Assembly: GCA_018267275.1 (NCBI GenBank)
Contig: JAFDYV010000004.1
Span: 558,001 to 622,000, forward strand
Direction of reading: 5' to 3'
Length of the DNA: 64,000 nt
Origin: Bacteroidota bacterium
GTDB lineage: Bacteria > Bacteroidota > Bacteroidia > Cytophagales > Cyclobacteriaceae
The notes beneath the pieces were generated by a model. The model was not told the DNA's origin. It worked only from the letters and a program-made list of their open reading frames with translations, and searched no databases. Positions 1 through 8,328 of the stretch are shown here, one piece after another (position 1 is the stretch's first letter; each line of letters begins with the position of its first letter). Both the position numbers and the translations under genes were made by a program.

Positions 1-2190
1 TTCAATCTTCAAAGCCATGTCATACTTTGGATGGTTGATGTCTTTGGTGTTGTACGATCCGTTGATGGCAAAAGAACCGCCCAGCATATTAAACTTTACA
101 CCGCTCAGATTGGCCACGCCATCTTTTACAATTACATCGCCTAGCGCGTTGGTGATGGTATAGTCCATCATCTTTACAGTCTTGATGTCGGAGTGCAAAA
201 CGAAGTCAACATTCTGTGGAATGGGTATCACGCCATATTTCGCTGTGTCGGTTTTTGCGGGTTCGCTGCCAGAGGTCATAAATTCATTCAGGTCAAGTAA
301 AGTCGAATTGAAATTGACATTGCCTTTTATGGTCTCTTTGCCAAACACATAACCAATATAATTACTTACCGAACCATCGGCACTAAAATCGCTGCGACCT
401 ATCGTGCCGCTCGTGTTTTTCAATTCTATTTTTTGTGGATTGAACACCGCATCGGATGATGCGATGGCTACCGCGTACGGAAGTGTTTTGGAGCTGAACT
501 TGAAGTCGCGCAACGAGGCCGAGCCGCTGGTTGGCAACTTGTCGTATCGTTTTGCATTCACATCAGAATACTTTCCTTTTGTTTCGATATTGGCTTTTAC
601 TTTTCCCGCCAAGGCCATGCCCTCTACCGGAAATATCTTGGTCATTTTTTCAATATCAATTCCACCATTGGCTTTCAAATCCCAGGTATAATCTTCCAGG
701 TTTTGCAGCAACAAATCGGCTGTAAACTTCTCGCCTTCCATTACCATCGAGAAATCTTTTACGTTGATGACGGTTTCGGCCATCTTGCCAGAGGTATTTT
801 TTACGGTAGAAGTAAAGTGCAAATCTTCGAGAGGCAAAGGAAATTGTGAAGCCTTCACGTAGCCGTTATCCAACGCCATCGCTACATCTACAGCCGGAAT
901 AATTTTTTTGATGCTATCATAAACACCCTTGGCCTTTGCATTGGCGGTGAAGGTACCTTTCATTTCCATGCCGTTCATGGGGAACATCTTGCTCAACTCC
1001 GTAAGATTAAGTTTTGCACGCACATCTGCGTCCATGCGGTAGTCTTTCAGGTTTTCAATTAACATTCTCGCATCAACTGGATTACTTCCAAAATCGAGGT
1101 GGAGTTTTTTCAAATCGATGAGCGTATTAGCAATCACACCTGTTTTATTGTCCACGAGCAAATCCATGTTAATGTTGTTGACTGCCGTTGGCAAGCTGGG
1201 ATATTTGAACATCGCATCTTTTACCTGTAGCCCAAGGTTGAAGGCCGGCATCTGTTTTTCGTTGTACGTACCTTTCACAAATCCGTTAAAAGCCAAATCG
1301 CCTTTGGTCTCCAGGTTCTTAAATTCTTTTGAATACATGCCCGGTACCAACGAGAGCAAACTTTTGAAAGAGTTGTCGGGGCTCTTGAAGTTAATGTCCA
1401 TGTTGATGTCTTTATCGGCCATCTTTACCCAGCCTTCGGCACTCAGCGCAAAATCGTTGAGCTTGGCAATGTTGTCTTTGAATGTGTATTTGGTGTAGCC
1501 TTCGCTGATACCAATCGTGGCATTCACTTCGGCACGTTTGTCGGTAATGTATTGGCTGCCGCCATAGGCTAGAGTAAGCGAATCAACAGAGGTTGCTGTT
1601 ACCAAGTCAAAGGCTTGATCGTTGAAATTGCCGCTGCCCGAGTGGTTCAATCCTTTCACGGAAGTGAAAAAGCCCATGGCCGCATCGTCATAAATCAATT
1701 CGCCTCTTACAATTTCCCAGTGGTCGATGCCAAACGAAAATTTAGCAGGCTCTTCTGCTGTTTTGACGGTATCCGTTGATGGAATCGCGATATCATAATT
1801 GGCGCGGCCATCTTTCAAAACTTTTACTTGAATACGTGGGCCCACCAGGGTGATACCTTTTAGGCGAAGTTGATCTCCAAAAATTACATCTTTCAGATTC
1901 ATTTCTACATCAAACCGATCGACAATAAAAAGATGTTCGCCTGCAAAGGGCTCGCGATTGAATACGCCTAATTCTTTAACTTCAACCGTTACGTTGGGGA
2001 AATTGCGGAACAGCGTTAAGCTAAAATTATTGACATCGAAAATCACATCTGCATTGATGCTCTTGGCGAGCTGCTCGTCAATTGCTTTTTTGATATCGTC
2101 TTTGAAAACCACCGGCAAAATAAAAGCCGCAGCCAACAGCACAATCACGAAAACGCCAACACCAATCAGGATTTTTTTCAACAGCTTCAT
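1..2190 (-). CDS. AsmA-family protein, 3' end outside window
   Basis: An open frame of 730 codons starts at an ATG at 2190 and runs off the left edge without a stop. The N-terminus has a short basic stretch (MKLLKK) and one hydrophobic segment at about residues 7-28. A long, beta-rich, polar region follows, with recurring patterns of the type 'LxxLKxxxLDFGS' and 'NLxDYxxDxxAxxxLTEL'. This layout is typical of AsmA/TamB-like proteins, which are anchored in the inner membrane and span the periplasm; related proteins act in outer-membrane lipid homeostasis. The family call rests on overall pattern and the exact subfamily is uncertain. It is the first gene after a spacer that holds a palindromic element and the terminator of the next gene upstream, so it probably has its own promoter. 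Confidence 0.8.
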   Translation of the reverse strand, partial: MKLLKKILIGVGVFVIVLLAAAFILPVVFKDDIKKAIDEQLAKSINADVIFDVNNFSLTLFRNFPNVTVEVKELGVFNREPFAGEHLFIVDRFDVEMNLKDVIFGDQLRLKGITLVGPRIQVKVLKDGRANYDIAIPSTDTVKTAEEPAKFSFGIDHWEIVRGELIYDDAAMGFFTSVKGLNHSGSGNFNDQAFDLVTATSVDSLTLAYGGSQYITDKRAEVNATIGISEGYTKYTFKDNIAKLNDFALSAEGWVKMADKDINMDINFKSPDNSFKSLLSLVPGMYSKEFKNLETKGDLAFNGFVKGTYNEKQMPAFNLGLQVKDAMFKYPSLPTAVNNINMDLLVDNKTGVIANTLIDLKKLHLDFGSNPVDARMLIENLKDYRMDADVRAKLNLTELSKMFPMNGMEMKGTFTANAKAKGVYDSIKKIIPAVDVAMALDNGYVKASQFPLPLEDLHFTSTVKNTSGKMAETVINVKDFSMVMEGEKFTADLLLQNLEDYTWDLKANGGIDIEKMTKIFPVEGMALAGKVKANIETKGKYSDVNAKRYDKLPTSGSASLRDFKFSSKTLPYAVAIASSDAVFNPQKIELKNTSGTIGRSDFSADGSVSNYIGYVFGKETIKGNVNFNSTLLDLNEFMTSGSEPAKTDTAKYGVIPIPQNVDFVLHSDIKTVKMMDYTITNALGDVIVKDGVANLSGVKFNMLGGSFAINGSYNTKDINHPKYDMALKIE

Positions 2191-2290
2191 ATTGTAGGAA
2201 TTTGGAATGCAAAGTTAATCAAAGGTGGCATACCGAATGTCAATTTATTGTGAATGTTAAACTCGAGCATTTAGAGAAAATGTTATGTCC

Positions 2291-2402
2291 TCCCTCACCC
2301 CGTAGAATTTCATCATTTATAGCAGTGACTATCCACCCCTCTCCCGGGGGAGAGGGGTCGAGCAAATTTGTGCTTACGCAGAGAGTCATCTGGGGTGAGG
2401 GA
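2291..2402. repeat. Nested palindromic intergenic element (REP/MITE-like)
   Basis: A perfect 11-base inverted repeat (TCCCTCACCCC at 2291-2301, GGGGTGAGGGA at 2392-2402) encloses a second perfect 11-base hairpin. The inner arms are ACCCCTCTCCC at 2335-2345 and GGGAGAGGGGT at 2348-2358, with a GG loop. The whole element is 112 bases, G/C-rich at both palindromes and AT-rich between. It encodes nothing visible. Similar CCCTCTCC...GGAGAGGG hairpin elements are dispersed in many bacterial genomes, so a REP-type or non-autonomous mobile origin is the likely reading. No second copy is present in this window. Confidence 0.65.
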
Positions 2403-2404
2403 TT

Positions 2405-2438
2405 AAAAAAAAGGGCAGGCCTTTTTTCGACCTGCCCT
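2405..2438 (-). terminator. Rho-independent terminator of the M1 peptidase gene
   Basis: On the minus strand an 8-base stem (AGGGCAGG / CCTGCCCT, plus-strand arms 2412-2419 and 2431-2438) with an 11-base loop is followed by eight T residues (plus-strand A run 2405-2412). It lies 20 bases after the stop of the peptidase gene. Confidence 0.75.
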
Positions 2439-2458
2439 CCTAACGATTGATTTGACGC

Positions 2459-4696
2459 TTAATTGCTCTTTTTCTTCAATTCATCAAACTTGTTGGGCTG
2501 CGCCACGCGCGGAAACACATTGTCATCCATCGTAATATCGGCAGTTTCTTTTTGTGGATCTACCACCACACTGGCCACTTCTTTGTCTTTGGCAAACACC
2601 TTTGTTACTTTGTTTTCGTTGATGCGCCAGATTTCAGCCGGTAGCCTTTCAATTTCTTTTGAGCCATCTTTAAAGGTCCACTCAATGATCACGGGCATTA
2701 CCAAGCCGCCTTTGTTGGTGAGGGTAATCTCATAGAAATTTTTGTTTTCCATTTTTGCCATCACCGCTTTGTCGTCAATGCGGTTGGCAAACTCGCCATA
2801 CATACGATTGTCGGTGGGCAGCACAGTGAAATAATCTGGTCCTTTGCTGAAATCGCCAGGCTTGTTGGCATCACCTTCTTTGGGCAGATCTCCTTTGGCA
2901 ACTTTCTTTTCTTTGTTTTCGAGGTTTACTTTTTCTGTTCTCAATTTGTACCACTTCACATTGTCCAACGACATGTCAACATTATCAGTGGTGTAAAACC
3001 AACCTCTCCAAAACCAATCCAGATCAACGGCAGAGGCGTCTTCCATGGTTCTGAAAAAGTCCGCGGGCTTAGGATGTTTAAAAGCCCAACGCTGCGCGTA
3101 TTCCTTAAATGCCTTATCGAATAAATCTTTACCCATCACCGTCTCGCGAAGAATGAACAAGCCCGTGGCAGCTTTTGCATATTGTTCGGATCCCGCCATC
3201 ACCACTTGCTCCCCGCCTGTCATCAAGGGGCGCATCATGGTTTTGTCGCCTTTCATGTAAGGAACAATGCCAGCGGGTTTACCGCGGCTCCAATCCAATT
3301 GCGGGTAACGCTCTAGTTCTGTCAATAACTGAACAAAGCTATCAATACCCTCGTCCATCCAGGTAGTTTGGCGCTCGTCATTGTTGATGATCATCGGGAA
3401 GAAGTTGTGGCCCACTTCATGAATCACTACGCCCAACATGCGCTGCAACGTGGCATTGTCATAACTGCCATCTTTTTTCGGGCGGCCAAAGTTGAAGCAA
3501 ATCATAGGGTACTCCATACCAATGGAAGCCGCATGTACAGAAGTGGCTTGTGGATAAGGATAATCGATGGTGTACTTCGAGTAAACTTCTAGTGTATTCT
3601 TCACTGCTATGGTAGATTCTTTTTCCCACAGCGGGTTGCCTTCTTTTGGATAGTATGACATGGCCAAAGGAGTTTTGTCTCCAATTTTCACTGCCATGGC
3701 ATCCCAAATAAATTTGCGTGAGGAAGCAAACGCAAAGTCGCGCACGTTGGTGGCTTCAAACTGCCAGGTTTTTTTGTCGGTCGATTTTGTTTTCTCACGC
3801 GCGATTGCCTCTGCTTGTGTAGAGATGATCACGGGCTTGTCAAACGTATTTTTTGCTTTTTCGAAACGCTCAATTTCTGCTTTCGACAGCACTTGTTGAG
3901 GGTTCTTCAACATACCGGTGGCGCCTACAATGTGATCGGCAGGCACGGTGATGCTGACTTTGTAATTGCCGAACGGAAGCGTAAACTCACTGCGGCCCAA
4001 AAACTGTTTGTTTTGCCAGCCTACCACATCATCGTACACGCACATGCGTGGGAAAAACTGGGCAATGGTATAAACATAGTTGCCGTCTTCGGGGAAGAAC
4101 TCCATGCCGCTGCGGCCGCCATACAAGTTGCGGTCATTTACGTTGTAGCTCCATTCTATATTAAACGAAACCTTGCCACCCGATTTTAGGGGAGTGGGCA
4201 GGTCTACGCGCATCATGGTTTTGTTAATGGTAAACGAAAGAGGCTTACCGGAAATATCAGTTACGGATTTTACTTTGTAGCCGCCTTCCCAATCGTACAA
4301 ATTGAACTGACCTGCCATGCTTTTGGCAGCAACTGAATCGCGGATGGAGTTAGTTTGTGTTTTAAAAGTATTGCTTTCTTTCTCCAACAAATTCTGGTCG
4401 AGTTGTAGCCATAAGTATTTCAGTACATCAGGCGAATTGTTGGTATAGGTGATTGTTTCTTTGCCGCTGATGCTTTGGTTTTGGTCGTTCAATTCAACGG
4501 CCATGTCATAGTCAGCTTGTTGCTGCCAATACTTTGGGCCGGGTGAGCCAGAACCCGAGCGGTACTCGTTGGGCGTGGGCAGCATTTGGTCGAGCTGCTC
4601 AAATTTGCCCTGCCATTTTATTTCAGATTTGGGCTGCTCTTGGGCAAACACTCCTACGGAAAACAATAGGAGAAACATTAGTAGAAATTGTTTCAT
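2459..4696 (-). CDS. M1-family zinc metallopeptidase (aminopeptidase N-like), exported
   Basis: The protein has 745 residues and a clear signal peptide (MKQFLLMFLLLFSVGVFAQ). The gluzincin motif HEVGH lies at residues 426-430. The third zinc ligand, Glu449 in MDEG, follows exactly 18 residues after the second His, as in M1 enzymes. The substrate-binding exopeptidase motif upstream reads GMEYP, a variant of GAMEN that is common in the Bacteroidota/cold-active M1 branch. Reaction: removal of N-terminal residues from peptides, probably in the periplasm. The C-terminal 200 residues are beta-rich and Lys-rich. A terminator follows the stop, and the next gene upstream is separated by a heptad-repeat spacer. 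Confidence 0.93.
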   Translation of the reverse strand: MKQFLLMFLLLFSVGVFAQEQPKSEIKWQGKFEQLDQMLPTPNEYRSGSGSPGPKYWQQQADYDMAVELNDQNQSISGKETITYTNNSPDVLKYLWLQLDQNLLEKESNTFKTQTNSIRDSVAAKSMAGQFNLYDWEGGYKVKSVTDISGKPLSFTINKTMMRVDLPTPLKSGGKVSFNIEWSYNVNDRNLYGGRSGMEFFPEDGNYVYTIAQFFPRMCVYDDVVGWQNKQFLGRSEFTLPFGNYKVSITVPADHIVGATGMLKNPQQVLSKAEIERFEKAKNTFDKPVIISTQAEAIAREKTKSTDKKTWQFEATNVRDFAFASSRKFIWDAMAVKIGDKTPLAMSYYPKEGNPLWEKESTIAVKNTLEVYSKYTIDYPYPQATSVHAASIGMEYPMICFNFGRPKKDGSYDNATLQRMLGVVIHEVGHNFFPMIINNDERQTTWMDEGIDSFVQLLTELERYPQLDWSRGKPAGIVPYMKGDKTMMRPLMTGGEQVVMAGSEQYAKAATGLFILRETVMGKDLFDKAFKEYAQRWAFKHPKPADFFRTMEDASAVDLDWFWRGWFYTTDNVDMSLDNVKWYKLRTEKVNLENKEKKVAKGDLPKEGDANKPGDFSKGPDYFTVLPTDNRMYGEFANRIDDKAVMAKMENKNFYEITLTNKGGLVMPVIIEWTFKDGSKEIERLPAEIWRINENKVTKVFAKDKEVASVVVDPQKETADITMDDNVFPRVAQPNKFDELKKKSN

Positions 4697-4697
4697 A

Positions 4698-4736
4698 ATT
4701 ACGGATTATAGATTACAAATTTAAAATTACTGATTA
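4698..4736. repeat. Heptad-periodic spacer, word ATTANNN
   Basis: The spacer between the HupE-like gene and the M1 peptidase gene reads as consecutive 7-base units: ATTACGG, ATTATAG, ATTACAA, ATTTAAA, ATTACTG, ATTA. It runs into the stop codon of the upstream gene (4734-4736). It is all in one orientation, with no obvious hairpin. Confidence 0.55.
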
Positions 4737-5315
4737 GAGGCGGTCTTTGATCAAAATCAGTGCAATGCCAGCGATGGCTGACGATAAAATCAAGTTCCAA
4801 TCTCTGCGGGCAACCTTTGCCCAATCGACCAAAATATAGCTGAAGATGAGGAAAAGAACCACTACGATTATTTGACCGTACTCCAGACCAAGATTAAAGG
4901 CCAAAAGCTGTGTGATGATGCTGTGGTCTTTACCTAAAATGGCGCGCAGGTAGTTGGAAAAGCCCATGCCGTGGATCAGTCCGAAAAACAATGCAAAACC
5001 ATAATTGAGCTGAATGTTTTTGCCAGAGGGTATCTCCATTTTTTTGAAAAGATTGCTTACGGCTGTGATCAAAATAGTGATGGGGATGAGTAGTTCAATC
5101 AAAGCGGTATCGACTGAAATGATTTGCAGTGTGGCCAATGCTAATGTAATGGAGTGGCCGATGGTGAAAGCCGTTACCAAAATCAAAATCCTCTTCCAAT
5201 CGTGGATCACGTACACCGAGCACAGCGCGAGCACAAACAAGATGTGGTCATACCCGTTGGCATAATCCAAAATGTGGTCGCGACCGAGGGAGAAGTAAAG
5301 GGAGAACGAGGACAT
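4734..5315 (-). CDS. HupE/UreJ-like integral membrane protein
   Basis: The product has 193 residues with about six hydrophobic segments. Family hallmarks visible are YDHILFVLAL near residue 22, TAFTIGHSITLAL near 48 and FGLIHGMGFS near 111, which place conserved His and Asp residues in membrane helices. The HupE/UreJ family includes nickel or cobalt permeases found with hydrogenase and urease genes, but this shorter HupE/UreJ_2-type protein lacks the His-rich N-terminal extension of classical HupE. It starts 3 bases after the gdhA stop, so it is probably cotranscribed with gdhA. That is an unexpected partner, since the hydrogenase locus lies about 33 kb away. A role in metal uptake is family inference only. 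Confidence 0.8.
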   Translation of the reverse strand: MSSFSLYFSLGRDHILDYANGYDHILFVLALCSVYVIHDWKRILILVTAFTIGHSITLALATLQIISVDTALIELLIPITILITAVSNLFKKMEIPSGKNIQLNYGFALFFGLIHGMGFSNYLRAILGKDHSIITQLLAFNLGLEYGQIIVVVLFLIFSYILVDWAKVARRDWNLILSSAIAGIALILIKDRL

Positions 5316-5318
5316 CGT

Positions 5319-6671
5319 TTAAATAACGCCTTGCGCCTGCATGGCCTTCGCCACTTTCAAAAAGCCGGCAATGTTGGCGCCAACCATATAGTTGCCGGGC
5401 TTGCCATATTCTTTGGCGGCATCAAGTGCGGTGTCGTGAATGCCTTTCATGATGTTCACCAGTTTTGCATCTACTTCTTCGCGCGTCCAGTTTGAGCCCA
5501 TGAAGTTTTGCGTCATCTCTAAACCAGAAGTTGCCACACCACCTGCGTTACTCGCTTTGCCGGGCGCATACATTACTCCGTTGTCCAAAATGATATTGAT
5601 ACCCTCGATGGTCGTTGGCATGTTGGCGCCTTCGGCCAATAACTTTACACCGTTCTTCACCATGTTGGTGGCATCTTTTGCGTTTACTTCATTTTGTGTA
5701 GCACATGGGAATGCGCAATCTGCTTTGATATTCCAAAGTGGGTTGTGATCTACTTTTCCATCTACTTCTTTGTAAACGCATTTGTACTTATCCGCGTATT
5801 CTTTGATGCGCCCCCTGCGGTTGTTTTTCAGGTCTTTCAAAAATTCCAGTTTCTCTTGCGTGATTCCTGCTTCATCGATGATAATTCCGTTAGAGTCTGA
5901 AGCCGTAATAACTTTGCCGCCCAATTGAATGATCTTCTCAATCGCATATTGAGAAACATTTCCTGAGCCTGACACCAAACATGTTTTGCCTTTGATGCTG
6001 CTGCCCACATTTTGCAACATGTTCTCTGCAAAATAAATTAAGCCGTAGCCCGTGGCCTCCGTGCGAATCAAACTTCCGCCCCAGCCAATGCCTTTACCGG
6101 TGAGCACGCCTGTAAATTCATTCTTGATTTTTTTGTAGGCGCCAAACAAATATCCAATCTCGCGGCCGCCCACACCAATGTCGCCCGCGGGAACATCTAA
6201 CCGATGGTTGATGTGGCGCGCCAACTCGCCCATAAAGGCTTGGCAAAATTTCATTACTTCGTTATCCGATTTTCCTTTTGGATCGAAATCGCTACCGCCC
6301 TTTCCACCACCCATGGGTATCCCCGTAAGGGCATTTTTAAAAATCTGTTCAAAGGCCAAAAACTTGAGTACACTGGGTGTAACCGATGGATGAAAACGCA
6401 ACCCGCCTTTGTAGGGACCAATGGCGCTGTTCATCTGCACCCGATAGCCGCGGTTTACCTGCACTTCGCCTTTGTCGTCTAACCACGTTACCCGAAACGA
6501 AATGAGCCGTTCAGGTTCTAACATGCGCTCCAACAACTTAAGCCTTGCAAACTCGGGGTTCCTTTCCAGCACAGGTAGTACGGAGGCAATTACCTCTTCG
6601 GCTGCTTGCAAAAATTCGGGTTCGTTGGGGTTGCGCTTTTTTACGCTTTCGAGGATTGATGACTGACTCAT
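5319..6671 (-). CDS. gdhA: Glutamate dehydrogenase (NADP-type, GdhA)
   Basis: At 450 residues it has the usual length of hexameric small-type glutamate dehydrogenases. The glutamate-binding region GPYKGGLRFHPSV and the catalytic-lysine region GIPMGGGKGGSDFDPKGKSD are intact. The dinucleotide-binding fold carries LVSGSGNVSQYAIEK, and the C-terminal part has LAEGANMP and APGKASNAGGVA. It interconverts 2-oxoglutarate plus ammonia and glutamate in the cytoplasm. The coenzyme call (NADP) is from overall similarity to the biosynthetic type. The HupE-like gene follows after 3 bases. A 60-base spacer upstream separates it from the terminator of the microprotein/TMEM175 unit. Confidence 0.96.
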   Translation of the reverse strand: MSQSSILESVKKRNPNEPEFLQAAEEVIASVLPVLERNPEFARLKLLERMLEPERLISFRVTWLDDKGEVQVNRGYRVQMNSAIGPYKGGLRFHPSVTPSVLKFLAFEQIFKNALTGIPMGGGKGGSDFDPKGKSDNEVMKFCQAFMGELARHINHRLDVPAGDIGVGGREIGYLFGAYKKIKNEFTGVLTGKGIGWGGSLIRTEATGYGLIYFAENMLQNVGSSIKGKTCLVSGSGNVSQYAIEKIIQLGGKVITASDSNGIIIDEAGITQEKLEFLKDLKNNRRGRIKEYADKYKCVYKEVDGKVDHNPLWNIKADCAFPCATQNEVNAKDATNMVKNGVKLLAEGANMPTTIEGINIILDNGVMYAPGKASNAGGVATSGLEMTQNFMGSNWTREEVDAKLVNIMKGIHDTALDAAKEYGKPGNYMVGANIAGFLKVAKAMQAQGVI

Positions 6672-6733
6672 AAGTGCGGTTTTTTAAAATGGGAAGAAAG
6701 GTACACAAGAAATCGCAAACGTTGTAATGGCAC

Positions 6734-6774
6734 AAAAAAAGCCCTTTACCTGGATATTGCCAGATAAAGGGCTT
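6734..6774 (-). terminator. Strong rho-independent terminator after the microprotein
   Basis: Fifteen-base arms (plus strand 6739-6753 and 6760-6774, one G-U type mismatch) with a 6-base loop are followed on the minus strand by seven T residues (A run 6734-6740). It closes the transcript carrying the 29-residue ORF and possibly TMEM175 and BLUF upstream. The symmetric A tract is missing on the other side, so it works on the minus strand only. Confidence 0.8.
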
Positions 6775-6836
6775 AAGTGTTGTTGAGATTAAAGTCAGAA
6801 CAAAGCAAGCTGCGTGCTTACCATAGAACTTGACAA

Positions 6837-6926
6837 TCAGACAAGGGCGAAAATGATGATGGCTGCTACCAACTCAATGATCACCGCGTTTCTGATGCCT
6901 TTCAGCAAGAGGGGTTTACCGTCCAT
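6837..6926 (-). CDS. 29-residue single-span membrane microprotein (candidate)
   Basis: Inside the 358-base stretch between gdhA and the TMEM175 gene, the minus strand carries a complete short frame, MDGKPLLLKGIRNAVIIELV plus AAIIIFALV, then TGA. It has a basic amphipathic start and one hydrophobic span of about 16 residues ending at the C-terminus. A strong terminator begins 62 bases after its stop, which supports a real short transcript. No Shine-Dalgarno is evident, as is usual in this phylum. It could be a toxin-like or regulatory membrane peptide, or a partner of the channel upstream; no function is assigned. The rest of the stretch (6775-6836 and 6927-7029) shows nothing I can name. Confidence 0.5.
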   Translation of the reverse strand: MDGKPLLLKGIRNAVIIELVAAIIIFALV

Positions 6927-7029
6927 ATTGTTCTGTATGTTAGTTGTTTAACAACACGAAAGTAGAGCCAATGTTTAGGTAATCCGCCTTGTTTTCGGTG
7001 AATGAACGGTAAAACAGCGACAGATGACC

Positions 7030-7812
7030 TTATTCGGGGGTTGTGTCGACTGTGGCAGGTGTAGAATTCTGTTGGGTTGAAGTAAGTAAGGTGCGGTTTT
7101 TACGCACGCGCTTGCCATGTATCGTCATGATTGGGGTATACAGGAAGTAGGTAAAACCCGCCACAGGGCCGGCAACCCAACTGCCCCTAAAAACAAGGGC
7201 AAGCGCCACGGAAAGCAACGGTACCACTGCCATCAATCGGTTGGAGGTAACACTTGTTTTGGTATCAAATTTTTCCAGTTCTGTCAACTCCAGGCTTTCG
7301 GCTTGCTTCAGCGCGTAGCGGTACATGAATGATAGCACAGCGAATACACTGAATGCACCTAAGCCATAAATAATCATCAAGTCAGCCATGTCATTGGCTT
7401 TGATCATGCCTGAGATTTCATCCGCCAAACTGGTTTGGTCGAACAGTTTAGCTATTGGGTACAAAATAAGGCGCGTGATAAACTTAAGAGGATAGACGTA
7501 AAACAACACAATCACCAAAAACAAAGTGTTAAGGGCAATCACTTTTGCATCGCGCAGGCCATACCTAAAAAAGAAAACGAAATGCTCATGCCAAATCAAA
7601 ATGATTAAGGCGATGCACATGAAAAAAGGTATGATCTCAAAAGAGAAGCGTTTGATTTGCTCAAAGTTAGAGGGAGGAGCTGTAGAGATAAGGAGTAACG
7701 TAATGGCCAAAGCGAATACTGCATCAGAGAAATTCTCTAACCTACCCGGTTCTTTGCCCCGAGGGTGAAATCCATTGTCAGATGAGAATTGCTGAAAACT
7801 TTCGCGAAGCAT
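7030..7812 (-). CDS. TMEM175-family potassium channel (DUF1211)
   Basis: The product has 260 residues with about six hydrophobic helices. The first helix carries the family signature RxxxFSDAVFAxAITLL (FSD at residues 28-30). In TMEM175 channels this FSD motif lies at the first helix, whose hydrophobic residues form the selectivity-determining pore constriction. The protein has a single six-helix repeat, as in bacterial homologues that assemble as tetramers. The C-terminus is a basic, Thr-rich tail. It starts 4 bases after the stop of the BLUF photoreceptor gene, so the two are very probably one transcript. A light-linked ion channel is an attractive inference, discussed in the findings. Confidence 0.9.
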   Translation of the reverse strand: MLRESFQQFSSDNGFHPRGKEPGRLENFSDAVFALAITLLLISTAPPSNFEQIKRFSFEIIPFFMCIALIILIWHEHFVFFFRYGLRDAKVIALNTLFLVIVLFYVYPLKFITRLILYPIAKLFDQTSLADEISGMIKANDMADLMIIYGLGAFSVFAVLSFMYRYALKQAESLELTELEKFDTKTSVTSNRLMAVVPLLSVALALVFRGSWVAGPVAGFTYFLYTPIMTIHGKRVRKNRTLLTSTQQNSTPATVDTTPE

Positions 7813-7816
7813 TCAG

Positions 7817-8260
7817 CTAAGTTAGCGTAGGTTCAGGATAATCCACAAAATTCTTTTTGTAGAACAACTGCAGAAAAACCATCACCAAGCTGCTGTCTTC
7901 TGTGAGATGTTGGCGTAAAAAAAACTCATCGGTGTCTTCAAACCCGCTGAGGTTCTTAAAGTCATCATCACTTAATTTTTTGAAACCCATTGACCACCGA
8001 TCGAATATCCGGTTTGGAGATTCTCCCTCCAACAAAGTAGTTACCCTTTTATGACGCACATCGTTGCTGATGTGGGAATAAAGGTCTTTCACCGTTTGCC
8101 GTTTGCCTTCCAGCACTTGCATGAATTTTCCGTTTACATACAACAGCATACCGGTAATGTCGAGCAGGCGATTGTTCTCTCGGGCTTTTTTCAATAACTC
8201 AATCAGCTTTGCCTCGTCAAATGGTTCAATTGCGTAGCTGGTGTAGATAAGGTGATACAT
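7817..8260 (-). CDS. BLUF-domain blue-light photoreceptor
   Basis: A 147-residue protein that is essentially one BLUF domain plus a short C-terminal tail of about 50 residues. All flavin-switch residues are present at canonical spacing: Tyr6, Asn30 and Gln48 match Tyr21, Asn45 and Gln63 of AppA, and Trp89/Met91 match Trp104/Met106. It should therefore bind FAD and respond to blue light. There is no EAL, cyclase or HTH output domain, so it must signal through a partner. The TMEM175 channel gene follows after 4 bases. A 68-base spacer separates it from the PrsW gene upstream, which contains a GCAAC-N6-GTTGC inverted repeat at 8285-8300. Confidence 0.94.
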   Translation of the reverse strand: MYHLIYTSYAIEPFDEAKLIELLKKARENNRLLDITGMLLYVNGKFMQVLEGKRQTVKDLYSHISNDVRHKRVTTLLEGESPNRIFDRWSMGFKKLSDDDFKNLSGFEDTDEFFLRQHLTEDSSLVMVFLQLFYKKNFVDYPEPTLT

Positions 8261-8328
8261 GGCAACAACTTTGTTTTATTTTGGGCAACTTATGTGTTGC
8301 TAAATTTAAACAAAATCATGTCAAAAAA

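Noticed and set aside
3815..4189. 124-codon open frame on the plus strand
   Set aside because: It is antisense to the M1 peptidase gene, which has a full zinc motif and signal peptide.
8283..8300. GCAAC-N6-GTTGC repeat upstream of the BLUF gene as an operator
   Set aside because: Five-base arms are too short to claim; noted only within the BLUF entry.
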